A stretch of DNA of 64,000 bases from Termitomyces sp. T153 (lineage: Eukaryota > Basidiomycota > Agaricomycetes > Agaricales > Lyophyllaceae). This document shows, in pieces, positions 23,801 through 33,999 of the stretch. Positions within the stretch are counted from its first letter, which is position 1; each line of letters opens with the position of its first letter. Under the pieces are notes generated by a model. That model was not told where the DNA came from. It made no database searches and saw nothing but the letters and a program-made list of their open reading frames with translations. The translations under genes and the position numbers were made by a program. The stretch covers positions 496,001 through 560,000 of the forward strand of contig JACKQL020000020.1 in assembly GCA_018296165.2 (NCBI GenBank). The letters are read 5' to 3'.

Positions 23801-25080
23801 GATATGCTGGCCTCAAAACTGAGGACTGGCAAAAGTACTAAAATGAAATAAAGAATGTTTTTTGTATACCCAGACAGCTGAAAACTGTAATCCAAAACGT
23901 CAAAAACTGTAGACACAAAAGACATACTTTCAAGTACTACCACCCATGTAACACAAAAAGATGACTGGACCAAAGCAGATATGTCAGAATTGCAGCAATC
24001 AAAAGAGATCAAGATGCTGATAAAGGGGCCAAGTCTGTGGCAGTGTTTAGGCTGAGACAGCAATCCTGGATCATAATCCAAGATCAACCATCAAGGCCAA
24101 TGAAATGCTGCAATAAACTGCCAGATGTTTCCACCAATTAACTACCTGCCACAACACATTTATTTAAAGTTCCACATTGCACTATTAAGTCCCAAAAAAC
24201 ATTCACAAGCAGTTAGGATGTAAGAAAGGAAGGAGTTAGGAAAGAAAAAGGTCAAAAACTATGAAAACTACAGATAAACAGAATGACACAGAAGAAATGA
24301 CACAGAGACTGATTATTGCAGCTAAATACCACGTGGAACACACTGGTCCATGCACAAGCAATGGGGTATAAAAGGGATGGGATTACAGAGAGGAGGGGCA
24401 AGCAGTCTACCTACCATGGCTCAGACAACCCCAGGGAGTGGTTGCCTTAGGCCTAGGAGTTCTAGTTGCTTCGGATCTAGAGTTTAGTAATATTTAATTG
24501 AACCCATTCAATCATATGAAAACCATTCTCAAACTTGCGAATAAATCACATAAAATTATACATACTATTGCTATGTCTAAGTGAGCTTGCGTGTAGCTAG
24601 AAGCCTCCAAACTACTGTGAATAGAAAGTTTGATCAGTTGATCTAATCATTGATGGCATCAAACTTACTTTTGCATCAATGTTGTTAACAGTGCTCAGCA
24701 ACAAGTGGGTCTTATCAGTGCTTGGGTCAAGCTTCAAGATCATTGGCTGTTCAAATTGGCAGGAGGCACATTAAAGGAATATGTGCTATGTAGTTCTTTT
24801 TTGTTTTCTTTGTTTTATGATGTCCCTTGTGGTTGTTTGAAGAAAGTTCAGCAGAGCACCTTTGAGAGTCAGTGATCAAGCACACCTACTCAGGCTTATT
24901 ATGGTGGTGACAAGGAGTAGTTCAAATCAACTATAGAGAGCATAATCTGATGCAGCTCTTTCATTTTGGGATCAAGTCACCCCTTTAGCTCTTGTAAAAC
25001 GAATTTTCATGTTGTTTTTGGTTGCTATGAGTATGGATGTATCATGGCTGGTTCATGAAGTTGATGTTATCAATTGTGCA
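23800..25080. other. CpG-poor accessory DNA, possible LTR promoter near 24366
   Basis: No coding region is recognised. GGTATAAAAGGG at about 24365 followed by a C/T-rich leader looks like an LTR or gene promoter, but no matching downstream gene is seen. CpG begins to return after about 24470. Confidence 0.35.
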
Positions 25081-25129
25081 TGTGTTGGAAAACAATGTTG
25101 ATGACCGGTGAATGCAGCCCAGCTCCCGG

Positions 25130-25990
25130 CAAGCTCAGTGGTAATAGAGCGCATTACCTTGAGTCAGAGCCATGGAGGACGGAGAAGTATTTGTTTCCTT
25201 GTTGATTATTTGTTCTCCATAGGCACACAATCGACCAGACCAGATAACTCCTAGATTCGAATTATCAGAATTGTCTGGTATTACTAGGAGGTTTCGGGAG
25301 GAGACTCACTGGCAACTTCAACTTGTTCAACTTGGTTTGAGAGGTACAACACGAAGCCTCGAATCTGGGTGTGCACCCATTTTTACCTTGTGGGACACAG
25401 TAACGACTAGTGAAGAGGAAGAAATCAAGGAAGGTTTAGAAGTGGATGGTAGAAGCGTACGTTGATGGCTCCATCCCGTTCATGGAAGCGAGTGCGATGA
25501 GTTGGTTACTGCTCACAGCAAGAGTTTTCACGATTTTGGACTGATTATGTTGAGTATCATGATAGCTCGTGAAAGAAGTCTGCGTGGCTGTACTTACAGA
25601 TGGAAGATTTGTACAACACCGTTGTTGGTCGAGTGGGCATTGTTCTATAGGTATGGCTGGAGTCCTGGCAGAGACAAGCATAGTGGATGCCAGTACGACT
25701 GACAAAAACGTGGCGAGGGTGCGGGAAAACATCTTTATACGGGGGGCTGTGGAATCCTGAACGACCACTCAGGCTTTAAGTATGCGGATTTTTTGGTACT
25801 TGCCGTTGCAGATGATGAATGATGGAAGCTGAAATGTCTCGGAGACGTGACCCTCTCTCCATGCATCTTTTTGTTCAGTTTGACATTTTTTGGGGGGGGG
25901 TTGTGGCGGTTCACGTCGGCACCGCACGGATGGTTTTCGTACATCTGGTTGATGGTTTGCTTTGACGACCAAAAAATTCTGTTGTCTGTT
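25130..25990. repeat. Dispersed repeat family, copy C (partial)
   Basis: It matches the right half of copies A and B in order, beginning with a tRNA-like head (AAGCTCAGTGGTAATAGAGCGCATT, about 25138) and the ATTATTTGTTCTCCAT segment, and continuing through the embedded cysteine-rich exons. It is more diverged than A is from B. Confidence 0.55.
25260..25732 (-). pseudogene. Hydrophobin-like secreted protein relic (repeat copy C)
   Basis: Exon 1 (25598-25732) is intact: MFSRTLATFLSVVLAS signal peptide, IEQCPLDQQRCC giving C-x6-CC, then a GTAAGT donor. The continuation keeps EPSTYAS and C-terminal SRYC, NGC and ASCC motifs aligned with copy B, but has a stop after STIHF and has lost the last cysteine. 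It is read as a pseudogene by comparison with copy B. Confidence 0.45.
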
Positions 25991-26427
25991 CATGTTCGCT
26001 GAGAAGTGCATAGCATATCTCTTGATGAGGGATGTTCATCGAGACCACCAGGTGGCTCTGTGTTTTCCATGTTCCAGTTATTGCTAAAGCGGAATCAGGG
26101 TCTTCCCTCCGGTCTATGCGCGCTCTTCCTAATGGCTCATTCGATGTCGACGATCATAAATCTCCTTCCTTGATTCTCGATGCAACCGAATAAGGACGCA
26201 GTGAACTGAGTTTGGTGGCAGTTCTACTGTCATAAAATCTCCTTCATTGTTCGCTTTCATTGATCCTTTATGCAGCCGAATAGGAGATGCTGTTGTTCCA
26301 TAGTGGCACGGCTGAGTGTTTGCCGGCCGGGAGAATGCACCACTCGCACTGTGTTATGGTGGTCCCTGACTGCTACGAATGCATGAATGCAGTATGACAT
26401 TCATGGATGACGACACACTCCCCAGAT

Positions 26428-26490
26428 CCCTGTGAGCTTAGTAGAGCGCATTGCCTCGAGGCTCGAGATCGGTCGTTCGAATGGATCGGA
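26428..26490. repeat. tRNA-like repeat head with A-box- and B-box-like motifs
   Basis: GAGCTTAGTAGAGCGC resembles the tRNA A-box/D-arm and GGTCGTTCGAATGG, about 35 bases further, resembles the B box. It is preceded by AGATCCCTGTGAG. Related heads are at about 781, 2888, 15358, 15928, 25138 and 26707 (the last decayed). The D arm lacks a base or two and no acceptor stem forms, so it is not a working tRNA gene. It looks like a tRNA-derived (SINE-like) sequence. Confidence 0.45.
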
Positions 26491-26811
26491 GGGAGTGATA
26501 TGTATAGGTTGTTTGTGGTCGATTGAAGAGCACCTCCTAATTAGGCTTATTATGGTGTGACGAGCTCGAAGCCGAGCCGAGGCAGCACTTTCGGTTTGGG
26601 ATGAAGTTTATTTCTTTAGCTCATATCAGTACAAATTCTATGTCTGTGTGATGTTCCTGTGTTGGAAATAACGTTGATGACGGGTACTATTGTGCCTGAC
26701 TATACCAGATCCCTGTGGGCTTGGGGGTGTGCTAGTATCGAGCTCGAGATGGGTCGTTATATGGAATATAGTTTTGGAAGCCGTTAGGGAAATTGTGGGT
26801 CGGATACGGGC

Positions 26812-27188
26812 TCAGTAGCGGATAGCAGGGAGGGGCTCGGCGCGGATGGTGGAGAGGTCGACGGCAGAGTCGATTGCGTCGTCGATCTCGCCGATGAGGG
26901 TGCTGGATGGGGGTGAGCATTGGCAGGGGGAGGGGTGGGGGACGTACACCATGTCGCCCTTGACGAGGTAGAGGCCGAGGGGGATCTCCTCGACGCCCTG
27001 GTCAGTGCTGTAGACGCGCTCTTTGGAGTCGGCGAGGACGACGTTGGACTTTTGGTCGTAGCCTGCGAGGGTGCCTACGATTGCGCGGCCGTCTTGGAGG
27101 ATGAGGAGGACGCGGCCTGGGCGGTGTGAGGGGCGCGCAGGGAGAGGGAGAGAGACGTACGGTCGACATAGCCCTGCAGACTGGACAT
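26812..27188 (-). CDS. LSM8: U6 snRNA-associated Sm-like protein LSm8
   Basis: LSm8 belongs to the nuclear LSm2-8 ring that binds the U6 snRNA 3' end in splicing. Three exons (27161-27188, 26948-27116 and 26812-26902) give 95 residues, the normal size. The Sm1 motif is RAIVGTLAGYDQKSNVVL, the Sm2 motif is GLYLVKGDMVTLIGEID, and the C terminus has the LSm8-specific DSAVDLSTIRAEPL. Introns are 44-45 bp. It is divergently arranged with the transporter gene at 27263, with 74 bp between start codons. Confidence 0.95.
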
Positions 27189-27262
27189 GGTTGCAAACAA
27201 GCGGGCTGTCAGACCACGTGCCGGGCGGTATAAGTGGTGTGGTCCTGGGCGGTCGCCAGCTC
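27189..27262. promoter_or_regulatory. Compact shared promoter of LSM8 and the transporter
   Basis: Only 74 bp separate the two divergent start codons. The interval is GC-rich with no clear TATA box; it contains a CCACGTGC E-box-like site near 27213 and GGCGGTATAAGTGG near 27225, which could serve as a TATA-like element. That both genes are driven from here follows from the spacing. Confidence 0.5.
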
Positions 27263-28387
27263 ATGGTCCTGCCCAGCCCCGCGTCGCTCGCCGCGCCCCG
27301 GCCAGCGCTCACCGCGTCCGCCGTCATCCCCGTGTGGATCGCGCTCTCGTCCGCCGTCATCATCTACAACAACTACCTCTACAACTCCCGCGCCTTCCGC
27401 TTCCCCGTCTTCACCGTCACATGGCACCTCGCCTTTGCCGCCCTTGGCACCCGCATTCTCCAGCGCACCACCCGCCTCCTCGACGCCGCCAACGACGTCC
27501 ACCTCGACAGCGCCCTCTTCCTCACCCGCATCCTCCCCATTGGCGTGCTCTTCTCTGGAAGCCTCGTCCTCAGCAACACCGCCTACCTCTACCTCAGCGT
27601 GTCCTACATCCAGATGCTCAAGGTGCGTCCTTGTCCCTGCCCCGCACAGCAGCTGACCTCGAGTGCAGGCTTTCGTGCCCGTCGCCATACTCCTCATATC
27701 ATGGGCCGCACGCATCCAGGAACCGAACCGTAAACTCCTCCTCATCGTCCTCATGATCTCGTCCGGCGTCGCACTCGCCTCCCACGGAGAACTCCACTTC
27801 CACCTCGGCGGATTTCTCGTCCAGGCCGCTGCTGTCGTCGTGCGTCCCTTTTCTCCACGCACGTCTCACGTCACTCACATCTCATGCAGTTTGAAGCTTC
27901 CCGCCTCGTCCTCATCCAGATCATACTACACAACCTGAAAATGGACCCCCTCGTCTCGCTGCACTACTACGCACCCGTCTGTGCTGTCATCAACCTCTGC
28001 ATTCTCCCCTTCACAGAAGGTTCGTAATCTCCTTCCTATCACCGGTGATGGCACGCTCACACCCATCACAGGCCTCGCCCCGTTCCGCGCACTATCCACC
28101 CTCGGCCCCTTTATCCTCATCTCAAACGCCCTCGTGGCCTTTCTACTCAATGTAGCTGCCGTGTTCCTCGTCGGCGTGGGCAGTGGGCTCATCCTTACCC
28201 TCGCGGGCGTATTCAAGGTACGTGTCTCCACTCTGAACGACTGACCGACTCACGCCCCCCGCAGGACATCCTCCTCATAACGGGCTCGGTCGTGTTGTTC
28301 GGAAGCGCGATTACGCCCCTGCAGGTGTTTGGGTATTCAATTGCGCTCGGCGGGCTGGTGTTGTTCAAGACCACAGGGGGAAAGTAG
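27263..28387 (+). CDS. Drug/metabolite transporter, triose-phosphate/nucleotide-sugar translocator type
   Basis: Five exons keep frame: 27263-27622, 27669-27839, 27890-28019, 28072-28217 and 28265-28387, giving 309 residues. About ten hydrophobic helices are visible. Characteristic segments are VIPVWIALSSAVIIYNNYLY in helix 1, FPVFTVTWHLAFAALGTR, YLYLSVSYIQMLKAFVPVA, LVLIQIILHNLKMDPLVSLHYYAP and the C-terminal TPLQVFGYSIALGGL. These place it in the TPT (EamA-like) family of Golgi/ER or organellar antiporters exchanging sugar phosphates or nucleotide sugars. The substrate is not determinable. GC content is high, consistent with a conserved gene. Confidence 0.9.
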
Positions 28388-28765
28388 AGCTTTCGATTGG
28401 CCGGCCTCGTTCCCCATAAAAGAAAATGAAAAAGACGAAATATTAGACCGGATACCTGCATCGTTTCATCATCGGACTCGCTGCTCCTTGCTTGGCTACG
28501 ATACGAATGATTTATTTATACCTAATTCGCTTCGCGCACGTACTGATTCCTATCCACTCCTTCTCGCCGCTTCTCATGGACATCCCCACGCGCCGATTTG
28601 TCATCCACCAGGTTAGTTACCCTTTGAGTGTTTCCCGTAGATGCTTGTATGTGTAAATAGATTCGGTGTAATTTATGCATTTTGTGTGCTTCTGGTTTTT
28701 AATTAGGGATGTTGGTGGAGATTGAGCGCTGGGGTATGGAAAAAGGAAGATACAAAGGAAATTCA

Positions 28766-28862
28766 TTCCCTCTAGCCGACTTGAACGACTGACCTCGTCA
28801 TGGATGAATTTAAGATCATCGAAATATACTAGTGACGCGCTCTACCACTGAGCTAAGAGGGA
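28766..28862 (-). tRNA. tRNA-Thr(AGT) with intron
   Basis: On the minus strand the acceptor stem TCCCTCT pairs with AGAGGGA, the D arm is GCTC...GAGC, the anticodon stem is CGTCA/TGACG and the T arm is AGTCG-TTCAAGT-CGGCT. The anticodon loop reads CT-AGT-A followed by an intron of about 25 nt before the last loop base. An AGT anticodon decodes threonine. A-box and B-box sequences are intact. Confidence 0.9.
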
Positions 28863-29123
28863 CGTTGGTATGGTAGGGAGAGGATGTCAACATGGCCGGG
28901 TATGGAGATGGGGGCACTGGGCATCCCTTCCAATGCCGATCCAAAGTACGTATGCATGAAGAGTACTATACAACGAGTCTGGAAACAGAACATTTGATTG
29001 GTTGGAGCGGTATGCCCGTGGCCTCTGGAAGGGTCGTATCGTCGGTGATTGACTTCGTACTTATACAACGTTAAGAATCCGTATCGACACATCCAAAAAA
29101 AAAAATCTATGCGAATTAGCAAT

Positions 29124-29219
29124 TTCCCACTAGCCGGATTGAACGACTGACCTCGTCATTGCTGTATAAGTTATTCGTCCTTATACAAGTGACGCGCTCT
29201 ACCACTGAGCTAAGAGGGA
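29124..29219 (-). tRNA. tRNA-Thr(TGT) with intron
   Basis: Same body as the neighbouring tRNA-Thr genes with anticodon TGT and an intron of about 24 nt after the base 3' of the anticodon. The 3' acceptor strand is AGTGGGA rather than AGAGGGA, so one pair in the acceptor stem is T-T. The mismatch may be tolerated or edited; the gene is otherwise complete. Confidence 0.82.
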
Positions 29220-29695
29220 GTTGTTGGTTTGTGTTGGGTGCTTGGGGTAGTAGTGATGGAAGTACTACAGTGGACTACGAGATGCCGCGAGATATTATGA
29301 ATTTCTTCTTGAGTAGCTAGCTGTCCTTTGTGTTATAATGTTATAATTTACGATATCTACCTCAACATACGCCTCAGTAGACCTAGTAAGAAGAATGGGA
29401 GCTAAAAAGAAAAGTCGGTCGTTAGGTCTACGCCCATATTCCCTGCCCAATACAAACATCCTGTGATCAGAGGTGTTGACGCCATGAGATGGTAGAGATG
29501 GCGACAATACCGGACTAGGTAGGGAGGGATGCCCGTCGACCTGCTTGGTAAATACCTCGTTTTCCATTGGACTATATAGATCTGTTATCTAGAGTGGCCT
29601 GTTTGGACTTCAGTTCGACGAGGTAAGATGCAATTATGATACCTTTGACGACTTTTTCAAAAAGTTATTTATTGGCCTCAGTATTCACGCGGTAT

Positions 29696-29777
29696 TTCCC
29701 TCTAGCCGACTTGAACGACTGACCTCGTCATGTCGTATTTATACTAGTGACGCGCTCTACCACTGAGCTAAGAGGGA
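29696..29777 (-). tRNA. tRNA-Thr(AGT) with short intron
   Basis: Same mature sequence as the copy at 28766-28862. The intron is only about 10 nt (TAAATACGAC). All stems pair. Confidence 0.92.
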
Positions 29778-29938
29778 CTTGTTAAGCTCTCGTTGACATG
29801 TTTGACAAACAAGTTCGAGTCCTGCATAAATCCGTTGATCACAAAATATGTGTTTATCGATTCACTATTCGCCAGTATTCATGGGCTGATATATGTTCAG
29901 AGGAGGAGCGGGAATCTCATGGCGGGCTTGTGCTTCTT

Positions 29939-30083
29939 GCTGAACAAAGCTGAGTTGGGACTTGGCAGTCTGCCTGCGAATCGAAATAGTTGGAAACGAA
30001 GTCATTCAGAAGCTGAACAAAGCTGAGTTAGGACTTGGCAGTCTGCCTGCGAATCGAAATAGTTGGATACAAAGTCATTCAGA
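29939..30083. repeat. Two-copy direct repeat, period 73 bp
   Basis: Units at 29939-30011 and 30012-30083 differ at only a few bases (for example GTTGGGAC/GTTAGGAC and GGAAACG/GGATACA). They are adjacent with no spacer. No coding potential is evident. Confidence 0.9.
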
Positions 30084-30089
30084 CCGGAA

Positions 30090-30990
30090 ATGTTGTACTT
30101 TGATTTAGTGTGCGCCATGCGTTTACCTTACTCGACGGGCCAATTTGTTTAGCTCTGATTACTGACGGGGTGCAATATGTAAACTTACCTGTTATGATCA
30201 ACTGCAACGCGCCTCCAGAATGACTTGCATGTTATTTCACAAACGAACACACTGCGATCGGCAAACACTGCCTGCCTTGCCTGTCTTTGACCACTGCAAC
30301 TATCGACAATGCGACCATTTCCGTCGTTATCGCCACAACGCCAGCACCGGCATGGAAGCTTTAGGCTGCGTGGTTGTGTTCCTCGCCACCGTCGTCTACT
30401 ACGCCCAATCACTATCCCTACTCACGACTGAGATGTCGCCCAGCCCCGTTTCCCCCGCCAATGTCACTGCCCGGCCCACCAAAACTACATGCCTTCCTCC
30501 GACTCCTACCACCTCGAGCTGGCGAGGCTGACTTGCGAGTTAGCTTCATCGCTGTTCCTGTGCATTGCTGGGCAGTGGGTCTCAGGGGAAATCCTGGATC
30601 TGGCACCACGAAACGAATGAACATATATCAACTTCCGTGGACTCGTGAGGTTGTGGATCGAACTGGGACTTGATGTTGCTTATCGCATGGATTACGAAGT
30701 TGTGGTTATGATGGCTGCTGCATTTGGAAATCATCAATCAGGATCAAGATTCTGTGTATGACATATCCACTTGTCGCGTACATACCCGCTGCAGATATCC
30801 AGAGACTGGTATACAGCTCCCTTTGCATAGGTATTACCAATACAAATGTCGCGTCGTGAGAGTATGACCTGTGAATATACATAAAATTGAATCGTTTCAT
30901 GTCCAAGTGATGATTGTGGCTGGGATTTGGTTTGTCGAGGTTCGCTCTGATACGAAATACGGAAAGCAAGATGTCGTTCACCGGCTTGCT
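30090..30990. other. Intergenic, no gene recognised
   Basis: A few short frames of about 60-100 residues occur but none has a family signature or clean splice structure. It separates the tRNA cluster from two minus-strand genes. Confidence 0.4.
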
Positions 30991-30995
30991 TGTGG

Positions 30996-31784
30996 TCAAC
31001 TCCAGAAACGAAGGCGGATAGCTAGGTATGACAGCAATCCCGTTATGAGTAGTATGAGCGCGATGGTCTTGGAGCCGATGACTGATGTCTCATGCTCAAC
31101 CTTGATGTGTCAGTCAGTAGCCTGGAAAACTGTGTTAAATGCGCATAAATACTTACTACCGACGTGAAGGGCGACAATATAGGTATAGTGAAGTGGGCAG
31201 GTGCAGTTTGAGGGCTTGTATAAGATGCATAGAGATATACAACCACCAATACTAGTATGACAATGAGAACTAGAAGGATGATCTACGAAAATTTGACTTT
31301 CTTGCGCAACATGCAACATAATCAATACAGAATACATACCACAAGCCATTCTAGTCGAGCAATCCTCCCGTCCTGTCTTACAGCCACATTTTGGATGGAC
31401 TACTCAACACACACATAGACTCGTAAATCAGTTGAGACTGAACTGGGCAGAACTTACAGAATTGCCAGAGGCAGTGCCATGCACATGTACATGCTGCGCA
31501 TTTTGGCTTCGAGATGCAGACAACGCAAGTTGTAATTGTGTCTCTGCGGAGTGCGCACGCATAGTCCAGTATTGTATTTCCTTTGATTGGGAAGCTGTGA
31601 CACCCATCTCATGAGATATGACAGTCCTCCGCAAAGTAGTACCATGCTGTTGTACTCGACCATCATTTGCCCGAGATGTCGTAGACTTGAGAGATATAGA
31701 TAGATCTTTTGCAAGCTGCATCGTACGAGAAGTTGACCGCCCAAAGGTACCAGATGGACTTGTCGGTTTGCGAAGCTTGTTCAT
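30996..31784 (-). CDS. Uncharacterised protein with two C-terminal membrane segments
   Basis: A four-exon model keeps frame: 31458-31784, 31340-31399, 31157-31282 and 30996-31100, giving about 205 residues. The N-terminal 109 residues are hydrophilic and Ser/Thr/Arg-rich. Exon 3 begins a strongly hydrophobic helix (RLEWLVIILLVLIVILVLVV) and exon 4 carries a second one (TIALILLITGLLSYLAI) ending at RFWS. The splice sites are canonical (GTAAGT or GTATGT donors). I do not recognise the family. The two helices appear only after splicing, which supports the model. Confidence 0.5.
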
Positions 31785-32119
31785 TGTGACAGGTTGAAAG
31801 CAAGTTCTGTGGTCACGGGATCGCGCAGCAAGTTTATGTGTGTGGAACAGTTTTGTTTATGTGGAACAGTTTTGGAGGTTTTCATAACGAGTGATTACGA
31901 GTGTACAGTTTGTGTTCCGCATCATTTCAGCCGTGACATTATCATGTCCATTCAAGACTTATATAGAGATGGCGCCCTTGGCCTGATCGTCGTTCAGAAG
32001 TCGGGGTTTGACCTAGGTTTACAGTACAGGTGACAGCCAAGCAACACCAAGTACATGGATAAAATCTCCATTGCCTACAAATTGTAAGTAAGCATTCTTC
32101 ATCTTTATTGCATTATATA

Positions 32120-33235
32120 TCACGTCAACGGCCAAAAATCGCCGTCGTCTTCGTCTTCATCCTTATCAAGCTCTCCTGCGTCAATTATAATATCCAACAT
32201 TTCTTGAAGTACTTCTGCTTCTTCAGAATGACCTTCCCAAGTAGAATCGATATCGATAATTGCGGCTTGCAGCTCTGTCCGTGTCGCTTGGTGAGCAACT
32301 TTATTTCCTTGCTTTATCATCCTTGTCCCAATTGCGGACATGCGCTGCCAGCCCGGATATTGAACGCGCTTCGACCAATTATGAAACGATTCGCGTCTTC
32401 CTTTCGGTTGATCGTGTCGTTTCCCCAATGCTTTTGCCGTCTTCTCTATAATAATGCGCCGGCGAATCTGATGGAGGTCTCTACGGAACTAGCAAAAGTC
32501 CAACTCGATAAAGCCACTTGTCTCAATAATAGATTGAAACGATACACACATTATCTGTTCCGCCAGCAAAGCTAGAATGCCCCTGTGAATATTCATTTTC
32601 GCTCCTAATCCGCTGAAGTTCGCCAAGAATAGTAGTGATCCGTGACTGGAGGTCGTTATTTGTCACTCTTAGACTGCTATTCTCGACTTCCAGCATCTGA
32701 AGATCTTCGATCAAGTTGGAATTCTGAAACTCCTGGTGCATGGACTCCGAGTGCTCAGAAAGTTTCAATAGCCAGTTGATTGAATCGTGCAACCTGTCAT
32801 TTTCCCGCTCCAATTCATTCTTTTCCGTCCGCAACTTCCCAAGCGCATCCGTTGCCTCGTGTAGCTCCTCCTTAGTCCTACGCAACTCGGCCGCGACTTC
32901 AGGCAACCGTCTGTACAGATTTTGTTGTTGGTAAGGCTCGATATTGTTGGTCAAAGTCGAAATTAGGACTTCTTTTGATTCGTCATCGAGTGTGAAATCA
33001 GACGAGCGTTGTCAGGTACTTTACCTCCTCTGGATCTTACTTGTTGAACAGATCCCACGGCTGGCATCGCTTTCATCTGAGAGTGAGAGGGTCCTGTCTC
33101 CTCTGCGTTCGTCCGAGTGTCTGGTACAAGCGGCCATCCAACCCACTTGGTAAAGAATTCGCCCCAACCAAGCTGGGAGGACGCTCCGGCCTGTTGAGCA
33201 TCATCAGTCCTAACGATAGACTGCAAGAGTAGCAT
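32120..33235 (-). CDS. Uncharacterised coiled-coil protein
   Basis: A three-exon model gives about 316 residues: 33041-33235, 32550-32936 and 32120-32488. The last junction is clean (GTGTGT donor, GCTAG acceptor). The first acceptor at 32937 is a less certain choice that keeps frame. The middle exon is a heptad-rich coiled coil (AELRRTKEELHEATDALGKL, then NSLIEDLQ-like repeats). The C-terminal part has basic segments (QIRRRIIIEK) and ends with an acidic run before DFWPLT. No named family is recognised. The neighbouring gene at 31784 lies on the same strand. Confidence 0.55.
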
Positions 33236-33239
33236 CGCT

Positions 33240-33995
33240 AATAAGTAGCTCCTGTCAACACGAAAACAGGGTGTAATACGGAGCGAGGCCGTTTATCTGA
33301 ACATGTGTATCCAATTTAGAGTTTGAACAGCGTACTTAGTACATGCCAGTGATAACGTGATGCTGATGGATTGATCTTGTGAAGCGCTCCAGAACGAACG
33401 ACTGTTGAACTACTCGATGTTTGTTGTTGTCCACTGGGAAGGTCAAATCTGGAGCGACACAGCCGAGTTGTAAACACTAGGCTTCCAAGTTTTCCTGGTC
33501 TACCAAAAGACCTTCAAGTACGACTGCCCATCAGACGGGTCGTATCAGTCTTCCTTGTTATCTGATCACAAGTGCCAAGATGATGATGATGAACCATTTT
33601 ATTTATCTTCGAGGCCTATTTTACACATGACCTTTGTGTTCTAAGCCCCGCAGTACGTAATGGGGGTGGTACCGTTTTCCCACACTAAGTCCCGCTACCA
33701 TCTGCCGTTAACGTGCCCTCCCAATTTCTAAACCCAGCTGTACTCGGCAATGCTTACTGTGTGCGCGCTGGTATTGTCCCACGATGAGGCGCTCGGCCAG
33801 CTCATAGCCTCCCACTCCCACGCACCAGTGCCAAGAGAACGGTGACTTGATGCGCCGCTTCTTGCACGCGCTGGCCTCCTGGATTCCTGAAGTTACATGT
33901 ACAGCAGGTCAAGAACATGGTCAGCATTTGAATTTAGCAAAAACAGACTACAACTTTTGACCAGCATAAGTATATAATCCATGCAGGGGTTTCAG
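33240..33995. other. Intergenic, no gene recognised
   Basis: It contains no open frame with a recognisable product. It lies between the coiled-coil gene start and the end of the broken transporter gene. Confidence 0.4.
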
Positions 33996-33999
33996 CTTG

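Noticed and set aside
26428..26490. Functional tRNA gene
   Set aside because: D-arm bases are missing and no acceptor stem can form, so it is treated as a tRNA-like repeat head.
27187..27862. Long frames on both strands overlapping the transporter gene
   Set aside because: They are by-products of the GC-rich codon use of the transporter exons; Arg/Pro/His-rich translations have no family signature.
29301..29570. Open frame between tRNA genes, 90 codons on the minus strand
   Set aside because: It has no motif, no splice partner and no conservation evidence; the length is expected by chance.
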